Part shown: positions 1-9,000 of the stretch, in pieces | Layout of the letters: each line of letters opens with the position of its first letter | Position numbering within the stretch: position 1 is the stretch's first letter | Source: Sulfolobales archaeon | GTDB taxonomy: Archaea; Thermoproteota; Thermoprotei_A; Sulfolobales; Desulfurococcaceae | NCBI GenBank assembly: GCA_025059075.1 | Contig: JANXDZ010000004.1 | Location: forward strand, 1-64,000 | Direction: 5' to 3' | Length of the DNA: 64,000 bases | The notes under the pieces: model-generated | Databases searched by the model: none | What the model was told of the DNA's origin: nothing | Seen by the model: only the letters and a program-made list of their open reading frames with translations | Made by a program: the position numbers and the translations under genes

Positions 1-141
1 CTAACGCTTCCTTCAGCACCTGCTGCAGCACCTGCAGCTCCTTCTCCTCAACCAGCTGAGGAAAAGAAGGCTGAAGAGGAGAAGAAAGAAGAAGTTAGTG
101 AAGAAGACTTATCAGCAGGACTATCATCCCTCTTCGGCTAA
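1..141 (+). CDS. Ribosomal stalk protein P1/L12, 3' end of an upstream copy (partial)
   Basis: This is the C-terminal part of a stalk protein gene cut by the window edge; the stop is TAA at 139-141. The reading frame gives an Ala/Pro hinge, a Lys/Glu-rich segment and the conserved tail LSSLFG, the region that recruits translation GTPases to the ribosome. Bases 1-138 match 402-539 of the next gene with a single difference (G79 versus A480), which is synonymous (GAG/GAA); similarity stops at the stop codon. It is therefore a tandem duplicate or a copy homogenised by gene conversion. Whether the upstream copy is full length cannot be seen here. Confidence 0.8.
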   Translation, partial: LTLPSAPAAAPAAPSPQPAEEKKAEEEKKEEVSEEDLSAGLSSLFG

Positions 142-175
142 AGCGCCTTCTAATGCTTGAGATACTGGGATTAAG

Positions 176-185
176 TTTAAAATAT
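176..185 (+). promoter_or_regulatory. TATA box for the P1/L12-alaS unit
   Basis: TTTAAAATAT lies about 46 bases upstream of the P1 ATG. With the usual 25-base spacing from TATA to start site, the transcript would begin near 205-210 and carry a short leader with a GAGGTG Shine-Dalgarno motif. The second P1 copy could therefore be transcribed independently of the upstream one. Confidence 0.5.
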
Positions 186-230
186 CCCTCTACGCTTCTG
201 ATACTCTAAACGTGTAGAGGTGCTTAACTA

Positions 231-542
231 ATGGAGTACATATATGCATCACTGCTGCTAAAGACAGCTGGCAAGGAGATTAGTGAAGAAAACGTGAGGA
301 GAGTACTAGAGGCAGCTGGAGTAGATGTAGATGAAGTAAGAGTAAAGGCTTTAGTTGCAGCTTTAAGTAAAATTGATATAGATAGAGTGCTTTCTACAGC
401 GCTAACGCTTCCTTCAGCACCTGCTGCAGCACCTGCAGCTCCTTCTCCTCAACCAGCTGAGGAAAAGAAGGCTGAAGAAGAGAAGAAAGAAGAAGTTAGT
501 GAAGAAGACTTATCAGCAGGACTATCATCCCTCTTCGGCTAG
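231..542 (+). CDS. rpl12: Ribosomal protein P1 (L12e), acidic stalk protein
   Basis: Component of the lateral stalk of the 50S subunit; dimers bind P0/L10 and their flexible tails contact aIF2, aEF1A and aEF2. The 103-residue protein has the expected layout: helical dimerisation domain (1-60), Ala/Pro-rich hinge (about 61-75), a Lys/Glu block and the tail LSSLFG. The length is normal for archaea. Start ATG 231 is preceded by GAGGTG. alaS follows after 16 bases, so the two are probably cotranscribed. Its 3' 138 coding bases are almost identical to the copy at the window start, which is unusual because archaea normally carry one gene for this protein. Confidence 0.95.
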   Translation: MEYIYASLLLKTAGKEISEENVRRVLEAAGVDVDEVRVKALVAALSKIDIDRVLSTALTLPSAPAAAPAAPSPQPAEEKKAEEEKKEEVSEEDLSAGLSSLFG

Positions 543-558
543 TGAAGAGGTTAATATT

Positions 559-3303
559 TTGGTTAATATTTTGAAAGTAAGTGAGCCAGAGCTATCGAGT
601 AAGTTCCTAGAGTCCCTTGGCTATGTGAAGTATAGATGCAGAGTCTGTGGTGAAGAATTCTACAGCCTTCTACCTAGAACTACTTGCCCTGACTCACCGT
701 GTAGTAAGTATGAATTCCTCTACAACGATTATTCAAGCATTAGAAGACTAGATGTAGAGAGCTCTAGGAGAGCATTCATAGATTTTTTCACTAGGAACAA
801 CCATGGCTACGTAGAGCCGTACCCCGTTATAGCTAAGTGGAGAGATGACTTATATCTAACTATAGCAAGCATAGTAGTCTTTCAACCAGCTGTAACTGAG
901 GGGATAAGTGAGCCTCCATACAATCCACTGGTAATAGTCCAACCGTGCATTAGGCTTGAAGACATAGATTACATAGGCATGACTTTTGGAAGACACCTTA
1001 CTTCATTTGAAATGGGGGGGCATCACGCATTCAATAGCCCAAATAAATCGATATACTGGGTTGATGAAACAATAGAATACGCTTTCAAGTTCTTTAGTGA
1101 GGAAATAGGGGTTCCACCTGAGCTAATGGCCTTTAAACCATCCTGGTGGGAGGGTGGAGGTAACGCTGGGCCTGCTTATGAAGTATTAGTTGGTGGACTT
1201 GAAGTAGCTACACTAGTCTTCATGAAGTATAGATCGTTGAACGGCAGCTATGAACCCATGAAGTTAAAAGTCGTTGATACAGGCTATGGTGTAGAGAGAG
1301 TATCGTGGCTTACAGAGCGGACTCCAACGGCTTTCCACGCAATTTATGGTGGTTTAGTCAACAAGTTCTTCGATATACTGGGATTAGAAGAATTAGACTA
1401 TGAATTGCTTAAAAAGATTACATATGAAACCAGTGATTCAAGGCCTAGAAGCTTCGATGAGCTCTCTCAACTACTATCTCAGAAGGATTTAAAGGAATAC
1501 TATAATGCATTAGTGAAAAACATCTTGACTTACACACTGCTAGATCACTATAAGACTCTACTGCTATTGCTATCCGATGGAGTAGTTCCCTCAAATACTG
1601 GTGAAGGGTACTTAGCTAGATTAGTGCTGAGGAGAAGCCTTAGAACTATGCACTTAATTGGAGTTGAATTAAGAGAGTTAAATGACGTTGTTCAGGAACT
1701 CTTGAGTAAGCTAATTGATTACTTTAAGGATAAGTATGTGTACAGCAAGTTCTACAAGTACAGGAATTACATTACTGAAGTAGTTTCAGAGGAAGTTAAG
1801 AAATACATTGATACACTGGAGCGTGGAATGAGGGTTATCGACAAGATCATTGTGCAGAAAGGTGGTTTAACTGAAGGGGAATTAGTCGAGCTCTACGATT
1901 CATACGGCATTCCCCCTGAAATAGTGAGGGAGAGAGCTCTTAACATTAATGTACAAGTAGTTATTCCAAGAGAGTTTTATGCAAATATAGCGAAGAAGCA
2001 TTCTCAAGCAGTATTAAGGCGTGAGATAACTGACGCAGCTTTACTAGAGTTTGCATCGCTATTTCCAGAAACCAAGGCATTATTCCATGAGTATCCTTAT
2101 GAGACTAAGTTTACTGCAAAAATTATTGGTGTTAAAGGAAGCCTCTTAATCCTCGATCAAACTTTGTTCTATCCTGCATCCGGAGGCCAGGATCACGACG
2201 TTGGCTTCATATACTTTAGTGACGGCAGGAGAGTTGATGTAAGGAGAGTGCTGAAGGTAGGCAATGTAATTATTCATGAATTAGGCGATGCAGTGAATGC
2301 TAATCCAGGGGAAGCAGTTGTTGGAGAAGTAAATTGGTTAAGAAGGTATAAATTGATGAGGCATCACACTGCTACACACATAGTTTTAGCATCTGCCAGG
2401 AGAGTTCTTGGAGAACACGTTAACCAAGCTGGTGCTGAAAAAACTGTTGAAAAAGCAAGGCTAGATATAACTCACTATAGAAGCTTAAGCAGGGATGAGT
2501 TAAGGAGGATTGAGGAAGTAGCTAACAGCATAATTGACGATAGGATAAGCATTAAGGTACATCATTTAGGTAAGTTTGATGCTGAGAAAAAGTTTGGCAT
2601 AGGGATTTATCAAGGTGGATCAACTGTAGCTCCAGTCATAAGGATAGTTGAAATACCCGGCTGGGATGCTCAAGCATGCTATGGAACTCACTTGCAGAAT
2701 ACAGGTGAAGTTGGCTGCATTAAGATAGTTGATTCAAGAAAGATACAGGATGGTGTATTAAGGCTTGAATTCGTTGCTGGAACAAACATCGGCAAGATAG
2801 TCTATGAACTCGAAGGCCAATTGGAGGAAGCTTCTTCAATCATTGGATCCAGCCCTCTTCAATTAAAGAAAAGCTTGGAGTCACTTGTAAAGGAGCGCGA
2901 TGAGCTTAGGAACTACTTAGCTAAATATAGAGTAACTCTATCTAAACTCATTATGAAGGAACTTGAACAACAGATCATAAGTGTGAACTGCTTCCAAATA
3001 GTGCACTTAATCGACACTATAGGTGATGAAAAACTGTATAGAGACCTCATCTTACATTTAGTTGGAAAAGGCCTTATAGTAATTTATGAATCTAAAGGCA
3101 ATTATGAAATAGCTGAAGACATTAATTTATCGAGGAGACTTGATTTAACTTCAGTTCTTAAGGAAGTCTCAAAGAATGTTCCTGGAGTAAGGGGCGGTGG
3201 AAAGAAAGATCATGTTTCATTCAGGGCTTCAGCAAGCTCTAATGAAGTACTAAGAGCTGTAGTTAAAGCTGTAATGGAGATAGGGTCTTGCGCAGAGAAC
3301 TAA
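559..3303 (+). CDS. alaS: Alanyl-tRNA synthetase
   Basis: Charges tRNA-Ala with alanine in the cytosol. The protein has the archaeal architecture: an N-terminal Cys pair (CRVCGEEF, about residue 27), the class II catalytic core, a tRNA recognition domain, an editing domain with HTATH near residues 603-607 and CYGTH near 707-711 (zinc ligands), and a C-terminal oligomerisation domain. About 914 residues, typical. The frame is open from 499, inside the P1 gene, but I chose TTG 559 because GAGG at 547-550 gives good spacing and homologues begin there; TTG 571 is an alternative. The end overlaps the following DUF434 gene by 16 bases. Confidence 0.95.
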   Translation: MVNILKVSEPELSSKFLESLGYVKYRCRVCGEEFYSLLPRTTCPDSPCSKYEFLYNDYSSIRRLDVESSRRAFIDFFTRNNHGYVEPYPVIAKWRDDLYLTIASIVVFQPAVTEGISEPPYNPLVIVQPCIRLEDIDYIGMTFGRHLTSFEMGGHHAFNSPNKSIYWVDETIEYAFKFFSEEIGVPPELMAFKPSWWEGGGNAGPAYEVLVGGLEVATLVFMKYRSLNGSYEPMKLKVVDTGYGVERVSWLTERTPTAFHAIYGGLVNKFFDILGLEELDYELLKKITYETSDSRPRSFDELSQLLSQKDLKEYYNALVKNILTYTLLDHYKTLLLLLSDGVVPSNTGEGYLARLVLRRSLRTMHLIGVELRELNDVVQELLSKLIDYFKDKYVYSKFYKYRNYITEVVSEEVKKYIDTLERGMRVIDKIIVQKGGLTEGELVELYDSYGIPPEIVRERALNINVQVVIPREFYANIAKKHSQAVLRREITDAALLEFASLFPETKALFHEYPYETKFTAKIIGVKGSLLILDQTLFYPASGGQDHDVGFIYFSDGRRVDVRRVLKVGNVIIHELGDAVNANPGEAVVGEVNWLRRYKLMRHHTATHIVLASARRVLGEHVNQAGAEKTVEKARLDITHYRSLSRDELRRIEEVANSIIDDRISIKVHHLGKFDAEKKFGIGIYQGGSTVAPVIRIVEIPGWDAQACYGTHLQNTGEVGCIKIVDSRKIQDGVLRLEFVAGTNIGKIVYELEGQLEEASSIIGSSPLQLKKSLESLVKERDELRNYLAKYRVTLSKLIMKELEQQIISVNCFQIVHLIDTIGDEKLYRDLILHLVGKGLIVIYESKGNYEIAEDINLSRRLDLTSVLKEVSKNVPGVRGGGKKDHVSFRASASSNEVLRAVVKAVMEIGSCAEN

Positions 3304-3938
3304 TTGAAGCAGCTAAAGACTATAGGTACTTACTCAATAGAGGGTATCCGCAAAAGGCTTCTCTTAACATAGTTTCAAGTAAGTACCTCTTATCTCTGAG
3401 AGAGAGACTCGTCATCTATAGATGTATTCATTCATCAAATTACGTAAGAAGTGTGCTTAGTAAAAGAGGTATTCCTCAAGAAGGAGATCTTGTAGTGATA
3501 GATGGATACAATGTATTAGCAACTATTTACTCAGCACTACATGGAGAAGAACTATATTTATGCGACGATGGCTTTGTAAGGGACTTACTGGGGATTAAGC
3601 AAAAGGCTTCAATAGTTGTAGACAGGGATTTTATAGATGCTGCATCAAGGATCCTTGTAAATCACTTAGCTGAACAACGCTTAAGCATAGTTCTCGATGC
3701 TGGAGTAAGCCATAGTGGGCTTCTTGCACAATTACTTAGGGAGAGAATCCATGGAGCTAAAGTCGTTACAGCGCAAAGAGCTGATAAGGAGCTTCTCCTA
3801 CGCTCAAGCGATGGATGGGTGGCTTCAAGTGATGCACTGATACTTAGTGAAGCTCTAAGAGTATTTGACTTAGGTGGAGAGATCGCTAGAGAGTGCTCTC
3901 CAAGGAAGATAATTATTTTACCTCTATCCATAACTTAA
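3288..3938 (+). CDS. DUF434-family protein
   Basis: Conserved archaeal protein of unknown function, 216 residues. The N-terminal 65 residues are helical and basic (DUF434-like); the rest carries GDLVVIDGYNVL, VVDRDF and repeated acidic motifs (LDAGVSHSG, SSDALIL) arranged as in a PIN-like or Toprim-like nuclease fold. That fold is my inference. Start is TTG 3288 within the alaS 3' end, which implies translational coupling. Genes of this family are often found beside alaS in crenarchaea, hinting at a link to tRNA or translation quality control, but the role is not established. Confidence 0.75.
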   Translation: MRRELIEAAKDYRYLLNRGYPQKASLNIVSSKYLLSLRERLVIYRCIHSSNYVRSVLSKRGIPQEGDLVVIDGYNVLATIYSALHGEELYLCDDGFVRDLLGIKQKASIVVDRDFIDAASRILVNHLAEQRLSIVLDAGVSHSGLLAQLLRERIHGAKVVTAQRADKELLLRSSDGWVASSDALILSEALRVFDLGGEIARECSPRKIIILPLSIT

Positions 3939-3967
3939 GTTAAGTTACTGATAGGTGTAGATAGGCG

Positions 3968-5401
3968 TTGAATGTAAAGGGGTTAGTTAAAGCTCTCTTA
4001 AGCATACTTGGAGTAATAGGTTTCCTCATGTTGATACCGACCATAATTGACCCCCTGTATGGATACAGTGTGCCAATGGCTTTCCTATACTTAGGAATCA
4101 TTGCTGTATTACTCAGCGTGGCTTCAGCATTCATTGAGGCAGAACCACTAACAGTAACTGAATCTATGGTTGTAGCTAACTTAACCTGGATCTTGTCATC
4201 AATTATTTCAGCTACAGCTCTCTATAGAACTATTGAAGTTTCCTTCATAGACGCCTTCTTTGAGAGCGTTAGTGGTTTTACAGGAACAGGCTTAACGGTC
4301 TTCAGAAACCTTGATTACATGAGGCCATCAGTGCTTATCTGGAGAAGCATCATGCAGTGGAGTGGTGAGTTAGGCATAGTAGTGTTTGCAATAGTTATAT
4401 TCCCCTACTTCTATAGAATTGGGCTTAGAGTATATGTAGCTGAGAGGCCTTTTAAACTAGAGGCCTCATTTTATAGAACTGCTGTAGAAATACTTAAGGT
4501 GTACTCTATTCTCACAGCCATAGGATTCCTCATATACTTCTACACTGGTATGACTATCTTTGAATCTACAAGCCTAATAATGACGACTATAGCTACTGGA
4601 GGCATGTCTCCATATGATCATGGGTATGAAGTAGTATTCGAAAGATCGCCAGCTACATACATTCCTGTAATGGTCTTTATGTTCATTGGTGCACTGAACT
4701 TCTCCCTATTAGTGAGGGTTTATAAAGGGGAGCTTGGGGCATTGAAGAAAAGCGAGGAGTTTAGACTATACTTTTCCATAGCCATTATTATGAGCTTTCT
4801 TGTAGCATCTTCATGCATTTTAAACGATAAGCATGACTTGTGGAGGGGCTTTATTAGCGGCTTCTTTAACAATGTCTCAGCATTATCTACAACGGGGTTT
4901 AACATAGGGTCTATATTGGCTTTATCTGATACAACTAAAGTATTGCTCACAGTAAGTATGTTCATTGGAGCAATGAGTTTCTCAACAGGTGGGGGGATAA
5001 AAGCACTTAGATTGCTAATATTCATTAAGAGGTTTAAGCTATGGTTACTTAAAGTTGTTTCACCAACCCCCATTAAGAAGGCCTTAACTATTGATGGAGT
5101 TCAAATAGATGAAGATGAAGTATCTAATGCACTAGTATTCATAGTTCTTCACGCATTAGTAGCTTTAATAGGAGCTCTAATAGTGTCTTCACAAGGCTAT
5201 AGCTTTGTAGACTCGCTTTTTGAAGTAGTTTCAGCAATTAGTTGCGTAGGATTAAGTAGTGGAATAACATCTAGCACTGCACCCATTGGAGTAAAGGCAA
5301 CTCTCATTACACTCATGTTGCTCGGTAGATTAGAGTACATACAGATTGCTAGCATTATGGGGTACTTTGCCTGGAGGAAAACAATGAAGGGAGCAGTGTA
5401 G
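3968..5401 (+). CDS. TrkH/KtrB-type potassium transporter
   Basis: Integral membrane potassium uptake protein of 477 residues. Four membrane-pore-membrane repeats are visible, each with a selectivity-filter-like turn: GFTGTGLTVF, TGGMSPYD, STTGFNIG and CVGLSSG. This is the hallmark of the TrkH/KtrB/HKT superfamily. Such channels need a cytosolic nucleotide-binding ring, and a TrkA-like gene lies 234 bases downstream on the same strand. Start is TTG 3968, followed by a hydrophobic first helix. Substrate K+ rather than Na+ is inferred from the glycine residues at the filter positions. Confidence 0.88.
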   Translation: MNVKGLVKALLSILGVIGFLMLIPTIIDPLYGYSVPMAFLYLGIIAVLLSVASAFIEAEPLTVTESMVVANLTWILSSIISATALYRTIEVSFIDAFFESVSGFTGTGLTVFRNLDYMRPSVLIWRSIMQWSGELGIVVFAIVIFPYFYRIGLRVYVAERPFKLEASFYRTAVEILKVYSILTAIGFLIYFYTGMTIFESTSLIMTTIATGGMSPYDHGYEVVFERSPATYIPVMVFMFIGALNFSLLVRVYKGELGALKKSEEFRLYFSIAIIMSFLVASSCILNDKHDLWRGFISGFFNNVSALSTTGFNIGSILALSDTTKVLLTVSMFIGAMSFSTGGGIKALRLLIFIKRFKLWLLKVVSPTPIKKALTIDGVQIDEDEVSNALVFIVLHALVALIGALIVSSQGYSFVDSLFEVVSAISCVGLSSGITSSTAPIGVKATLITLMLLGRLEYIQIASIMGYFAWRKTMKGAV

Positions 5402-5635
5402 TAATTGTAGAGAAGCGCATACAAATTCTTAAATGATCTAGAGTTCTAAGCACTCATTCAACCACTTCTCTGCACTAATGAATGCTCTTCTAGAGGGTTC
5501 ATCGGTTTTCATCTACTTAGAATACACTCCTCATTTACGGAGCATTCAGAGATACCTCCACGTGGAGAACATATTTTAGGGATAGACGTTATTTACGAAC
5601 TAAGAAGATTACGTAAGCACTGTGAGGGACTAAAC
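5402..5635. other. Spacer between trkH-like and trkA-like genes
   Basis: Not a typical operon gap. On the minus strand 5438-5512 encodes a 24-residue peptide with an ATG start and coding-like composition (MKTDEPSRR..., ending NECLEL), possibly a decayed gene end. No convincing promoter or terminator was identified. Confidence 0.3.
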
Positions 5636-6289
5636 TTGAATATACTAATAGTTGGTGAGACTGACTTAGTGAATTACATGTTGAGTAGTATGGATGTCCG
5701 CGCGCACTCCATTAAGGTAATTACGTGTAGTAAGGAGAGAGTTAGTGAAGTGCTGAAGTTTGACGTAGACTTACTCGACGTAGATCCTAGGGATCCTAGG
5801 ACTTACATTAGTTTAATAAGTATGGAGGACGTGGATATAGTGATAGCTGCTTGCCGCGATGATTTACTCAATTACTTCATATTGACGACGGCTTTAACTA
5901 AAGGAGTTCCAGTGAGAATAGGGCTGATACGCGAAGGCTCTCTAGAACAAGTGTATTTAGAGAAGAGCATAGGCTTTCCAATAAATGCTTTAAAGATTAT
6001 TACGTCAGCAGTCCTCCACATAGTTAATTCAATTAACTATCCATTTGAACTATTAGGCAGTGTTGAAGATCAATACTTGTTCTTAGTGACTCTCACTGAA
6101 GCAGATCCCTGCATTGGGAGAAGACTTAAGGATGTTGAGGCTGAAGCAATTAATCACGGCATTAGAGTAGTTGGGCTTCTAAAGAATGGAGAATTAATAC
6201 TTAAAGATCCTAACTTAGAGCTTTCGCCAGGCCTACAGCTGCTTATCATGGCTAAGAACGTTGATTCATTAAGGGTTTTAAAGGGATGA
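5636..6289 (+). CDS. TrkA-like (KTN/RCK) potassium transport regulator
   Basis: Cytosolic nucleotide-binding subunit expected to gate the TrkH-type transporter upstream. The first 130 residues form a Rossmann (TrkA-N) domain starting MNILIVGETDLV; the canonical GxGxxG is degenerate (GETDLV), so nucleotide binding may be altered. Residues about 140-217 match the TrkA-C/RCK-C ligand domain (LTEADPCIGRRLKDVE..., then ALLIMAK-like end). Length 217 is normal for single-unit TrkA proteins. Start is TTG 5636. The MscS-like gene begins 3 bases after the stop, so the two form an operon. Confidence 0.82.
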   Translation: MNILIVGETDLVNYMLSSMDVRAHSIKVITCSKERVSEVLKFDVDLLDVDPRDPRTYISLISMEDVDIVIAACRDDLLNYFILTTALTKGVPVRIGLIREGSLEQVYLEKSIGFPINALKIITSAVLHIVNSINYPFELLGSVEDQYLFLVTLTEADPCIGRRLKDVEAEAINHGIRVVGLLKNGELILKDPNLELSPGLQLLIMAKNVDSLRVLKG

Positions 6290-6292
6290 TAT

Positions 6293-7126
6293 ATGAGTGG
6301 TGAAGCAGGCGGTAAGCTTCCAACAGCCTTCATTTCCTGGAAGGAGCTAGAAGAACTCCTTTGGAGAGCTTTGCCAGCTATACTCATCCTACTGGTGCTC
6401 CTAGTGCTTAGATTCTTAGTTAATAGATTCATAAGTGCAATGCACACAAGAAAGGTTTTAAGTCTTTCAGTAAAGTACATTCTTTTAAAAGTAGTTGATT
6501 ACGTAATAATACTGGTTTACTTAAGCTGCTTACTATACATATATTTACCCACAATGCCAATACTATATGTAGTAGGCCTTGTATCTGCAGCATTTATACT
6601 CATATTCTTCTATGACGTAAGAGAGTTCCTAGCTTACTTCTACATTATTGCATCTAAGTACCCTAGAGGAAGACCTGTAGTCATTTCAATACCTAGGTAT
6701 AGCTACAGAGTGTTTGGCCGTGTAAACGAAGTCCACATGCATGGAGCAGAAGTCGAAGACTTCTATGGAAATAAGATCTATATACCGAACACTCTTCTCG
6801 CAAGTTCAATAACTATTGAGACTCCAGTACTAGTGTCCCTAAGAGTGAAGGCGTTATTTACAGATAGATCTAGGATTAGTGAGGAGATAAGTTCATTAGT
6901 AGATAGAATGTCGAAGGAGATCTCGCAAAAAATCCCCTTTAGTTTTGATAAAGAGAGTAGCTACATTGAGAAAATAGATGTTGATAGAGGTGAAGCAATG
7001 CTTATCCTGAGGTTTAAGCCGCTGTCCCTGCCAATTAAGAGGAGCAGTACTTATGAGTTAACTAAGTACATAATCTCTAATTATGGAGAAGTCGTTTACG
7101 TTGAAGTAGTGAATGGCTTAGATTAA
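6293..7126 (+). CDS. MscS-like membrane protein (mechanosensitive channel family)
   Basis: Predicted ion channel of 277 residues. Three hydrophobic helices (about 25-45, 63-85, 90-112) are followed by a soluble beta domain. The motif around residues 140-170, GRVNEVHMHGAEVEDFYGNKIYIPNTLL, has the family pattern (G.V..I......T...G..V.IPN..L) of the MscS beta domain. It would release osmolytes or ions during hypo-osmotic stress. It is tightly coupled to the TrkA-like gene and near the potassium transporter, so a shared osmotic role is likely. The third helix lacks the typical Ala/Gly packing pattern, so conductance is uncertain. Confidence 0.7.
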   Translation: MSGEAGGKLPTAFISWKELEELLWRALPAILILLVLLVLRFLVNRFISAMHTRKVLSLSVKYILLKVVDYVIILVYLSCLLYIYLPTMPILYVVGLVSAAFILIFFYDVREFLAYFYIIASKYPRGRPVVISIPRYSYRVFGRVNEVHMHGAEVEDFYGNKIYIPNTLLASSITIETPVLVSLRVKALFTDRSRISEEISSLVDRMSKEISQKIPFSFDKESSYIEKIDVDRGEAMLILRFKPLSLPIKRSSTYELTKYIISNYGEVVYVEVVNGLD

Positions 7127-7132
7127 CTACTT

Positions 7133-8419
7133 CTACTCAATGGATTCAATTTCCCCTCTTAAATCAAAGAATGTTGCAGACTTCACTAATATCTTAACCC
7201 ACTTACCCCTTAAATCACTTCCACCTTTAAAGACTACTGGAGTGTAGTTAATAGTTCTAGCTGTATATGAATCCCCGCTCTTCTCAGTTACAAAAGCTCT
7301 TACTATAGAGCCTACCATAGCTTCATGCTTCTTATAACAGACTTTCTCCACTACCTTACTTAACTCCCTTAACCTCTCCTTCTTCAAATAGCTGTCCACT
7401 TGTCTTAATGCAGCTGAAGCAGTATTAGATCTAAAGGTGTATTGCGCTATATGAACTCTATCAAAATCCAGCTCTTCTACTACTCTTAGTGTTTCTTCAA
7501 AATCCTCGTTTTTTTCACCTGGGTGTCCAACCATGATGTCTGTAGCGATCGCTATGCCTGGTATCCTCGATCTTAGCTCCTTAATTAATGACTTGTATTC
7601 ACTTACAGTGTAATCCCTATTCATTGCCCTTAGTACTTTGTCGCTACCGCTTTGAATAGGTATGTGTAGGAATTTGTAGACCTTCCTATGCCTTAGTGCA
7701 TCTATTAATTCATCAATTATTGGTGTAAGAGTATTTGGATTAAGCATGCCTACTCTAATCATGAAATCCCCGCTTACTTCAGCAATGCTTTTAATTAACA
7801 ATGGCAGTGCTTGTCTGCCGTATATGTCTAAGCCGTAAACGCCTGTGTCTTGGCCTGCTAGCTCTATTTCTACAGCACCTAGTGACACTAAGTCTTTAGC
7901 TGCTTTAACTACAGCCTCTAGGGGGTAGCTAACTATCTTCCTCCTAGCGTTTTTCACTATGCAGAAGCTGCAGTTACCTAAACACCCTTCTTGAATAGCT
8001 ATCAACCCCACTCTATCCATAAGGCATTTAGCTACAGCAGCTCTATCTCTCTCACCGGCTAGTAGTATAGTTCTTGAGGGAGATTCTACTGCTAAGTATA
8101 TTCTTGAAGCATTTTGAGGAGAGACAAGGCTTGCTTCAGGCGCTACTTTAGCAACTAAGTAGGGCTGGGCTTTAGCCATGCAGCCAGCCACTATGAGCTT
8201 ACCTCTATTCGCTGCAGCAATTTCCATAAGAGCCCTTATTCTATTAACCATCCTACTCTCAGTCTCTCTTCTCACAGTACATGTATTTACTATGAGTACT
8301 TCTGCTTCCTCAAGTCTTCTAACTATAGTGTGCCCCCTACTCTTCAATACTTCTATAATTAAACCTGTGTCTCCTCTATTTAGCGCACAGCCATAGGTCT
8401 CTATGTATACTCTAGCCAT
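7133..8419 (-). CDS. tRNA N6-threonylcarbamoyladenosine methylthiotransferase (MiaB-like, MtaB/CDKAL1 type)
   Basis: Radical SAM enzyme that adds a methylthio group to t6A37 of ANN-decoding tRNAs. The N-terminal MTTase domain begins VYIETYGCALNRGD with further cysteines in VNTCTV and AGCMAK. The radical SAM motif CLGNCSFC (CxxxCxxC) follows, and a C-terminal TRAM domain starts near MVGSIVRAFV. Archaeal and eukaryotic members modify t6A, which fits the Sua5 gene at 18.8 kb that makes the precursor. The frame opens at TTG 8434, but ATG 8419 has GGAG at good spacing and matches homologues. It converges on the MscS-like gene. Confidence 0.9.
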   Translation of the reverse strand: MARVYIETYGCALNRGDTGLIIEVLKSRGHTIVRRLEEAEVLIVNTCTVRRETESRMVNRIRALMEIAAANRGKLIVAGCMAKAQPYLVAKVAPEASLVSPQNASRIYLAVESPSRTILLAGERDRAAVAKCLMDRVGLIAIQEGCLGNCSFCIVKNARRKIVSYPLEAVVKAAKDLVSLGAVEIELAGQDTGVYGLDIYGRQALPLLIKSIAEVSGDFMIRVGMLNPNTLTPIIDELIDALRHRKVYKFLHIPIQSGSDKVLRAMNRDYTVSEYKSLIKELRSRIPGIAIATDIMVGHPGEKNEDFEETLRVVEELDFDRVHIAQYTFRSNTASAALRQVDSYLKKERLRELSKVVEKVCYKKHEAMVGSIVRAFVTEKSGDSYTARTINYTPVVFKGGSDLRGKWVKILVKSATFFDLRGEIESIE

Positions 8420-8506
8420 AGACTTGTTCTCCAAAGACTACAGTAGCTTACTGCCCTAAAAGCATTAGGGGTTTCACTTCCATGCGCTAACAACGCTTAC
8501 TAAACC

Positions 8507-8516
8507 TTTAATAAAT
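8507..8516 (+). promoter_or_regulatory. TATA box for the aIF2beta operon
   Basis: TTTAATAAAT is 29-38 bases upstream of the GTG start of aIF2beta, the distance expected for a transcript with little or no leader. It is the only clear TATA motif between this gene and the divergent methylthiotransferase gene. Confidence 0.5.
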
Positions 8517-8544
8517 GGTTTTTGCTTACAGTACTTGAGGGCAT

Positions 8545-8988
8545 GTGGTGAAGGAATTGCTAAAGAGAGTTAGAGGCTATAGTTATGAAGAGCTTTTGGA
8601 TAGGGCATTCAGTAGAATACCCGTTAGAGATCCTAGTAAAGGAGTAGTGTTTGAAGTACCTAGCATAGAGACTATAGCGGTTGGCACAAAGACTATAGTC
8701 AAGAGCTTTAGGAATATAGCTCACGTAGTTAGTAGAGATGAGAAGCTTTTAATGAAGTACTTAGTTAAGGAGTTAGCTGCAGCTGGATCAATAGATGAAG
8801 CCGGCAACTTGATCCTCAGTGGGAGGTTTTCAGCACAAGTCTTAGATAAGCTTTTGAGGAGATTTATAGATACATACGTTAAATGCCCTACGTGTGGCTC
8901 AATACATACAGTGCTGGAGAAGAGTAAGAAGACATTTAAGTTAAAGTGCTTAGCGTGCAGTGCTGAAACAACTCTCCCTTCATTCTAA
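8545..8988 (+). CDS. eif2b: Translation initiation factor aIF2 subunit beta
   Basis: Subunit of the heterotrimer that delivers initiator Met-tRNA to the small ribosomal subunit. The protein is 147 residues: an N-terminal helix that binds the gamma subunit, a central alpha/beta domain (SIETIAVGTKTIVKSF...), and a C-terminal zinc ribbon with CPTCGS and CLAC (C4). Length matches archaeal aIF2beta. Two consecutive GTG codons (8545, 8548) could start translation. It begins a run of translation and ribosome-assembly genes that are spaced by 0-12 bases or overlap. Confidence 0.94.
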   Translation: MVKELLKRVRGYSYEELLDRAFSRIPVRDPSKGVVFEVPSIETIAVGTKTIVKSFRNIAHVVSRDEKLLMKYLVKELAAAGSIDEAGNLILSGRFSAQVLDKLLRRFIDTYVKCPTCGSIHTVLEKSKKTFKLKCLACSAETTLPSF

Positions 8989-9000
8989 AGGTGTTAAAGC

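Noticed and set aside
6154-6480. 108-codon minus-strand frame over the TrkA/MscS junction
   Set aside because: Shadow of two overlapping supported genes.
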